From Punica granatum (taxonomy: Eukaryota; Streptophyta; Magnoliopsida; Myrtales; Lythraceae), in the NCBI RefSeq assembly GCF_007655135.1, contig NC_045129.1:25580274-25644273 (forward strand): DNA of 64,000 bases, read 5' to 3'. Positions within the stretch are counted from its first letter, which is position 1; the number at the start of each line of letters is the position of its first letter. The notes below the pieces were generated by a model, which saw nothing but the letters and a program-made list of their open reading frames with translations, was not told where the DNA came from and made no database searches. Below, in pieces: positions 58,962-64,000 of the stretch. The position numbers and the translations under genes were made by a program.

Positions 58962-61900
58962 ATGGCGGCCTCCAAGATTGTAATGGCTTCTCTGACCCAT
59001 TACCGACCGCTAACATGCAGCGCCTCCGCTGCCTCCTCGGCCTCCGGCTCAGCTCGTCTGGTCTCGCACGCGCCTTACTTGATCAAGTGGGTGCGAAGAG
59101 AGGGCGGGTTCGTTCACCCCGCGGTGAAGCTGTCACTGGATCCATTCTACGGTCTAGGGTTGGCGGCGTCTGAGAGGATTCCCAAAGGGTCGGACTTAAT
59201 TGCTTTGCCCCATCACTTGCCGCTGAGGTTCGAGTCCGGTGTCGGAGACGAGGCTGCTGCAGCAGACCCTGTTCTAGTCAAATTGGCCGACCAAGTTCCA
59301 GGTACCATTCTAGTTCTTCCTCCTTGTTCAGTTGAGCTGATCAAATGAAACTGAAATGCTTCTTGTTATGATATTGAGCTTATGTATTGGTGAGTTCCTT
59401 CACATATTGAGTTCATGAAGATCATTCCTTCTCAATTTGGAGCACTCAATGCCATCACAGTTTCATGACTCTCCTCCCCACTTGCACTGCATTGGCCGCT
59501 GGTACTAATATTTCACGTTAAATGTCTTCAGAATATGTCAGAATCCAACACTGGTAAAAATTGAATAGAGCTAAGTATAAATCAGATCCCGAATGGGACC
59601 TCTCGTTCATGCATTGTTCGTTTCATAGCCACTTTAATTGGATGGTCTCTGTGAGTAAGGGAAAATTTTATGGACTGAACCGGTTGCAAGGTACTGGAGT
59701 TGTCCCAGGTTGATTACATTGGCAATTGGTGTGGGGTTTATAGACTTAGTGGGCTCTCCGACCTGATGGGCTAGTTGGGCCCTCCTGTTTAGTCTGAAAC
59801 AATTGGCATTAGACCAATGTCGGAGTAGTGGCCCACGGAGTGGTGGCTTGAAGTGTCTAGCGTAACCGACATGGACATTGGTCCTTGTGTGAGACTTGTC
59901 CCATATTGGTTATGTCCGTAACTAGTGTCTTTTGGGCTGGGCGCTCTTGTTCGGTCTGTAAGAGAGAGGGTGAAATGCCATGAGCTTGCAGTGTGAGCGT
60001 TGCCTGTCATAAGCTGTGTTATTTTTCTTTTGTTATACAGTCTTTTTGTGATGAGTGTTAGTATGTATTTCTATAGAGACTGGAAGCTAATCTTTAAGGG
60101 ACTGCACTTTCTTGGGTACTAGCTCTGGTGCATCATTATCCATGTTATTGTCTTTTTCAAGACCATATTATCCAAGTATTTTTCCAGTCGAGATGACTGA
60201 GCTTTGGTTTAACAGTGCCCTGATTTGGAGTTTGATGTACTGGGTGTTCATTCTATAAGCATTGCTGGATTGTTTTTACTCTTAACGCATTGAAATAGAA
60301 AATGTTATGGATGAGAAGTTAGCATTTCCCACTTCTGTGATCTTGCTCTTAGGTGATCTCGCTCTTAGGTTCTCTTTCTCAGCATAGACTGGTAACAAGT
60401 ACTTTTTGAAAGTAGGCTGTACTGAGTTTCGACATTGTGGGAGCATTTGGCAGAGGAACTGTGGGCAATGAAGTTGGGTTTAAAGCTTCTTCAAGAAAGA
60501 GCAAAGGTCGGGTCTTTCTGGTGGCCATACATCAGCAACCTCCCTGAAACTTACAGCGTACCGATCTTTTTCCAGGGAGAGGACATTAAGAACTTGCAGT
60601 ATGCTCCACTTTTGTATCAGGTATAATTCCATACACAACCAGTAAAGTGCAGAAGGCCAGAGCATGCTGTGGAACCGCAGTAGGCTTATATCCATGTCGA
60701 ATGTAAAATAGGATGATATATTTGTCCATTGAATATGGAGCATGCACTAAATTGGTGCATTGCTAGATGATCAAAAGGTAACCAGCTCAGAACCATATAT
60801 TACTGCTTCTTTTCCCCTTTTCGGCGAATCAAAAGTTGTATTTGACTGAAGAGCTGAAAATGAAAAGGTTGATGATGGAGATGGACACAGGATAGATACG
60901 TGTTGAGGGATGTTGAGTGACCAATTAGGTCATAAAGCGCTTAATGTCTGCTTGGTAGTTTGAGCGCATTTTGGCTTTACTGATTCAATCAATTGCATGT
61001 CTGACCCTCTCCTACTTCTTCCCTAACTTAATTTATGTCATATTCTTTTAGGTTTTATTTTACTTCCAAGACCTATGCTAGATTGTCGATTATTGTTTTG
61101 CTGTCCTTAGTTTTATCAGATAAAAGAAAAGGTTGATCTAATAGTTTTAAGAGAAAGACCACATCAAAATAGTGGTTTTTCTTTTCAAGTTTGAATGACC
61201 TAGAGAGCCCCTTATTATTGGCAATATATGTTGGAATGATGGTCATTATCCTTTCCAGGTAAACAAGAGGTGCCGATTCCTTCTTGATTTCGAGCAGGAA
61301 GTCAAGCAAACCTTGAAAGATGTTAGTTTGAAAGATCACCCTTTTAAAGGCCTAGATGTGGATGCATCTTCTCTTGGCTGGGCCATGTCAGCAGTGTCTT
61401 CTCGGGCCTTTCGGTCACACGGCAAGAATAAGTTCCCAGATGGGTCATCATCTTATGTCCCTATGATGCTCCCTTTGGTTGATATGTGCAATCACAGCTT
61501 CGAGCCCAATGCTCAAATTGTTCAGGAGCAAGAGGAACAGCCTCAGAAAATGCTACTCAAGGCATGCTTTCTCCTTGAAATCTAATGTTCCTATTTGGCC
61601 ATTTAAAGTGAATCATTTCCAGAGAAATCTTGCTATCGTTTTTTTCTTTCAGATTTTTTCAGCCAAAAAAAAAATGCTAGTTCAATTAAAATCACTTGCT
61701 GTCAGCTAGGAAAACCCAATTTAATGTTCATTATTGTAGTCCTTTTCCAGAGATCTTGACCTGCAGGGCTCAACTCAGGCTTATTCAGCCTGGGTAAATT
61801 GATCATATGTATAGAATCAACTGGGGCATTGGTCAAGGTCTAAAAGATGTATTAGAGGCTTATAAAGGTCCATGTACAGGCCAGGGCCATAAAGGCCCAT

Positions 61901-63354
61901 ACGAGATCCTAATAATGTCATGGCATGCTCAATTATCTCTTAACCTAGCTATGTTAGGCTCTTTAACCATTGTTGTAGCTCACCATATGTATTCCATGCC
62001 CCCTTATCCATATCTAGCTGCTGACTATGGTACCCAACTGTCATGTGGATTGGTGGATTTCTCATAGTTGGTGCTAGTGTGCAATTTTCAATGTGGCAGC
62101 TGTGGCCAAGGCTGTCCTGCTGGGTGGGATGGTCATAGACTTGAATTTAAGAAAGATTTCTTCATTAGTATCAATCTGAATATATCTATCTGCTAATACA
62201 AATATTCACCAAATCATGAAAAGAGAACCCATTTTCTGATAAATTATTTTGCTCGAAATGTATTTGCCTCAGCAGAAATTTGTTTTCATGTCAAATGAGC
62301 GCTTCTTTTTCCCTTTTGACCAATTGTATTATTCTGACTCCACTAAAAAATAATCAGGTTACTGCAGAAAGAGAAATCAATCAAAATGATCCCTTGCTTC
62401 TGAACTACGGTTGTCTGAGCAATGATCTGTTTCTCCTTGACTACGGCTTTGTGATACCGTCCAACCGATATGACTGTATTGAGTTGAAGTATGATGGAGC
62501 TCTTCTAGATGCTGCAAGCATGGCCGCTGGAGTCTCTTCACCAAACTTCTCTTCTCCAACTCCTTGGCAGAAAGAGATCTTATCCCAATTAAATCTAGAT
62601 GGAGAGGCTTCTCTTCTGAAGGTTTTCTTCCTCCTTTTTGTTTCTAACACATCTCATTACTATGAATTGAATGATTAAAACTTTTCCGATTTTTCTGATA
62701 CATGTGCTGTAAATTGTGGAAAGTTCTTGCTGTTTCTCCTCAGTTCTATACCATATTTTAGCTCGCCATGGCTTCCCCTTTATGAATTTTACATTAAGAC
62801 AGATATCTGATATTCTTTAATTAAAATTTGCTTAAATGAAGATAATGGTGATAATTTTTTTTCCTTCTATTGATGGACCTGCTTAAATGAAACAATTTGA
62901 CTGAAGAAAGAAGAAATAAAGGCTTAGAACAAATTGTGTGCTGATCCTTTTTTCTTCTTCTATACTTTTTATTCTCAAGTAGGTTACTATTGGAGGTCCG
63001 GAGTTGGTTGAGGGCCGCTTACTCGCTGCCCTGAGGGTACTTCTCACGAGCGACAAGGATGCCGTGCTGAAACATGATCTGAACATGCTCAAGTCTCTGC
63101 CAGTGGAAGCCCCCTGTGGTATTGCCAATGAGGTGGCAGCTTTTCGGACTGTTATAGCCCTCTGTGCAATCGCACTGGAACACTTCCCGACAAAAGTAAT
63201 GGAGGATGAATCACTTCTAGAGAACGGTGTTTCTGCTGCTTCTGAGCTAGCCATCCGTTTCAGAATCCAAAAGAAATTGCTGATTGTAGATGTGATGAGG
63301 GAGCTCTCGAGGAGGGTAAAGCAATTGTCGTCTAAGGAAACAGTTGGTTATTGA
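58962..63354 (+). CDS. SET-domain protein, Rubisco LSMT-like lysine methyltransferase
   Basis: Predicted S-adenosylmethionine-dependent protein lysine methyltransferase of the plastid LSMT-like class. Five exons: 58962-59301, 60454-60620, 61259-61561, 62358-62621, 62983-63354 (481 aa). The N-terminus (residues 1-35, Ala/Ser-rich) looks like a plastid transit peptide. The SET domain starts '[12 protein letters not shown]' with 'GLGLAA', and continues to the AdoMet-binding '[10 protein letters not shown]' (exon 3) and '[20 protein letters not shown]' (exon 4). The C-terminal Rubisco-LSMT substrate-binding domain fills exons 4-5 ('[14 protein letters not shown]', '[12 protein letters not shown]'). 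Closest in memory to Arabidopsis At1g24610; the substrate is not known from sequence. Intron 3 starts with GC, the others are GT-AG. Intron 1 holds a TRIM, intron 3 a psaA fragment. ATG 58962 is the first in frame; the hAT MITE ends 138 bp before it. Confidence 0.92.
59667..59968 (+). mobile_element. TRIM element 2, in LSMT intron 1
   Basis: Left LTR about 59667-59801 ('TTTTATGGACTGAACCGG' to 'tctgaaaca'), PBS-like 'TTGGCATTAGACC', internal 'agtagtggcccacgg', and a 5'-truncated right LTR from about 59887 ('tgtgagacttgtcccatatt'). Same family and orientation as 53510-53876. Confidence 0.65.
61811..62076 (+). pseudogene. psaA: Nuclear copy of plastid psaA (NUPT) in LSMT intron 3
   Basis: Photosystem I core protein fragment. 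Reads '[19 protein letters not shown]', '[20 protein letters not shown]' and '[17 protein letters not shown]', a middle segment of plastid PsaA, sense to the host gene. After 'GTQLS' about 16 bp are missing and the frame shifts ('[10 protein letters not shown]' continues in another frame). Several amino-acid changes and no start, end or plastid neighbours make it an old, non-functional insertion. Confidence 0.88.
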
Positions 63355-63935
63355 GGATTCGTGTAATGTGAGAATCTCTTTATTTCTCGGGTTTTGATCC
63401 AATTTTTTTGAAAAAGTTCGCTTTGGTCCTTTAGTCACTTGCTCCATTAGTTCGAAGCTGAAGCGGTCTCCTTGATGGGAATATATAGCCAATGGGCTGA
63501 TGTACGTGGTTACTGACCATCCCAAAAGCTAAATTAGAAGTTGTTCCAGACAATTTAAGTTGTATGGTGAAATTCACCGAGCACTGTGAATTGATTTTGT
63601 TCTCTGTAATTTAGTCATTTCAATTCCGCTGAGGCAATTTTCTTAGGAGGCATGAACAATAGTTGAAATTGTATTCCTTCTTTCACTGAAAGAACAAAAG
63701 TCCCCCTTCTTGTTTTTCGCTTTCTTTTCTTTCTTCGGTTTTGTGCAATGCCCTATATTCTTTAAAATTTTTCTATACGTTCGGATTCTGTAACAGAAAA
63801 GAAAGACTTCGAATAGCACAAAGCAACTGTGCGGGGAAGTCCTACGGATCTTGATTGAGACGGGAGTGGCTTCGTAGAAAGCTCCGAAGAAAGCAACTGC
63901 GCTAGAGAGCAACTGCGCCAGGTAAAAAATGCAAA
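63355..63935. other. LSMT-like gene 3' flank
   Basis: Contains the 3' UTR (probably to about 63640). No other gene recognised. 'gagaaagcaactg'-type words repeat at 63820-63915 without clear meaning. Confidence 0.5.
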
Positions 63936-63964
63936 ATTATTATTATTATTATTATTATTATTAA
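63936..63964. repeat. (TTA)n microsatellite
   Basis: About nine uninterrupted ATT/TTA units near the window end. Confidence 0.9.
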
Positions 63965-64000
63965 AAAATGAAAGCATGTCCATCCAGCCCACAATGAGAG

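Noticed and set aside
61807..62067. psaA as a working gene
   Set aside because: Short internal fragment with a deletion and frameshift inside an intron; nuclear copy of plastid DNA.

Overview
This is a plant nuclear DNA window from a eudicot. Four host genes have spliced, conserved plant protein sequences, and between them lies a dense mix of decayed Ty3 and Ty1 retrotransposons, MITEs, a Helitron, TRIM elements and a plastid-DNA insertion. The gag region of the Ty3 element resembles, from memory, retroelement proteins annotated in pomegranate (Punica granatum, Myrtales). That species call is an inference and was not searched.

Layout. 0-7.5 kb: possible LTR debris, a truncated MULE transposase pseudogene (745-2319) and two copies of a dispersed repeat. 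7.98-11.2 kb: a six-exon GARP/MYB-like transcription factor with EAR repression motifs (+). 12.3-15.03 kb: two broken cell-cycle gene fragments on the minus strand, cyclin B then Cdc20; the Cdc20 piece is fused end to end with a retroelement. 15.0-34.1 kb: a retrotransposon cluster. It holds two inverted 2.5-kb arms (15.04-17.46 and 19.42-22.09), an LTR copy between them (minus), a Tat/Ogre-type 3' region with two minisatellites (22.7-28.0), a second LTR (+, 28.04-29.58), a PBS, an extra ORF1 and a gag that stops before protease. 34.1-38 kb: AT-rich DNA with foldback and MITE elements and tandem duplications. 38.8-45.1 kb: an 11-exon MAP70 gene (+). 46-48 kb: a MITE and a foldback element. 48.04-53.51 kb: a full-length but dead copia element (minus), abutting a TRIM. 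54.77-56.15 kb: a CML25-like EF-hand gene (minus). 56.8-58.8 kb: a candidate Helitron and a hAT MITE with a perfect 8-bp target duplication. 58.96-63.35 kb: a five-exon SET-domain/Rubisco LSMT-like methyltransferase gene (+), with a TRIM in intron 1 and a psaA plastid fragment in intron 3.

The four intact genes are ordinary independent plant genes (transcription, cortical microtubules, calcium sensing, protein lysine methylation). No operon-like cooperation is implied. The LSMT-like, CML25-like and MAP70 genes correspond to loci I remember as neighbours on Arabidopsis chromosome 1 (At1g24610, At1g24620, At1g24764), so the window looks like a conserved gene block stretched by transposons. The most unusual parts are the paired cyclin B/Cdc20 fragments beside a retroelement, the interrupted inverted-repeat structure, the stop-free minisatellite, two GC-AG introns in two different genes, and the psaA insertion.
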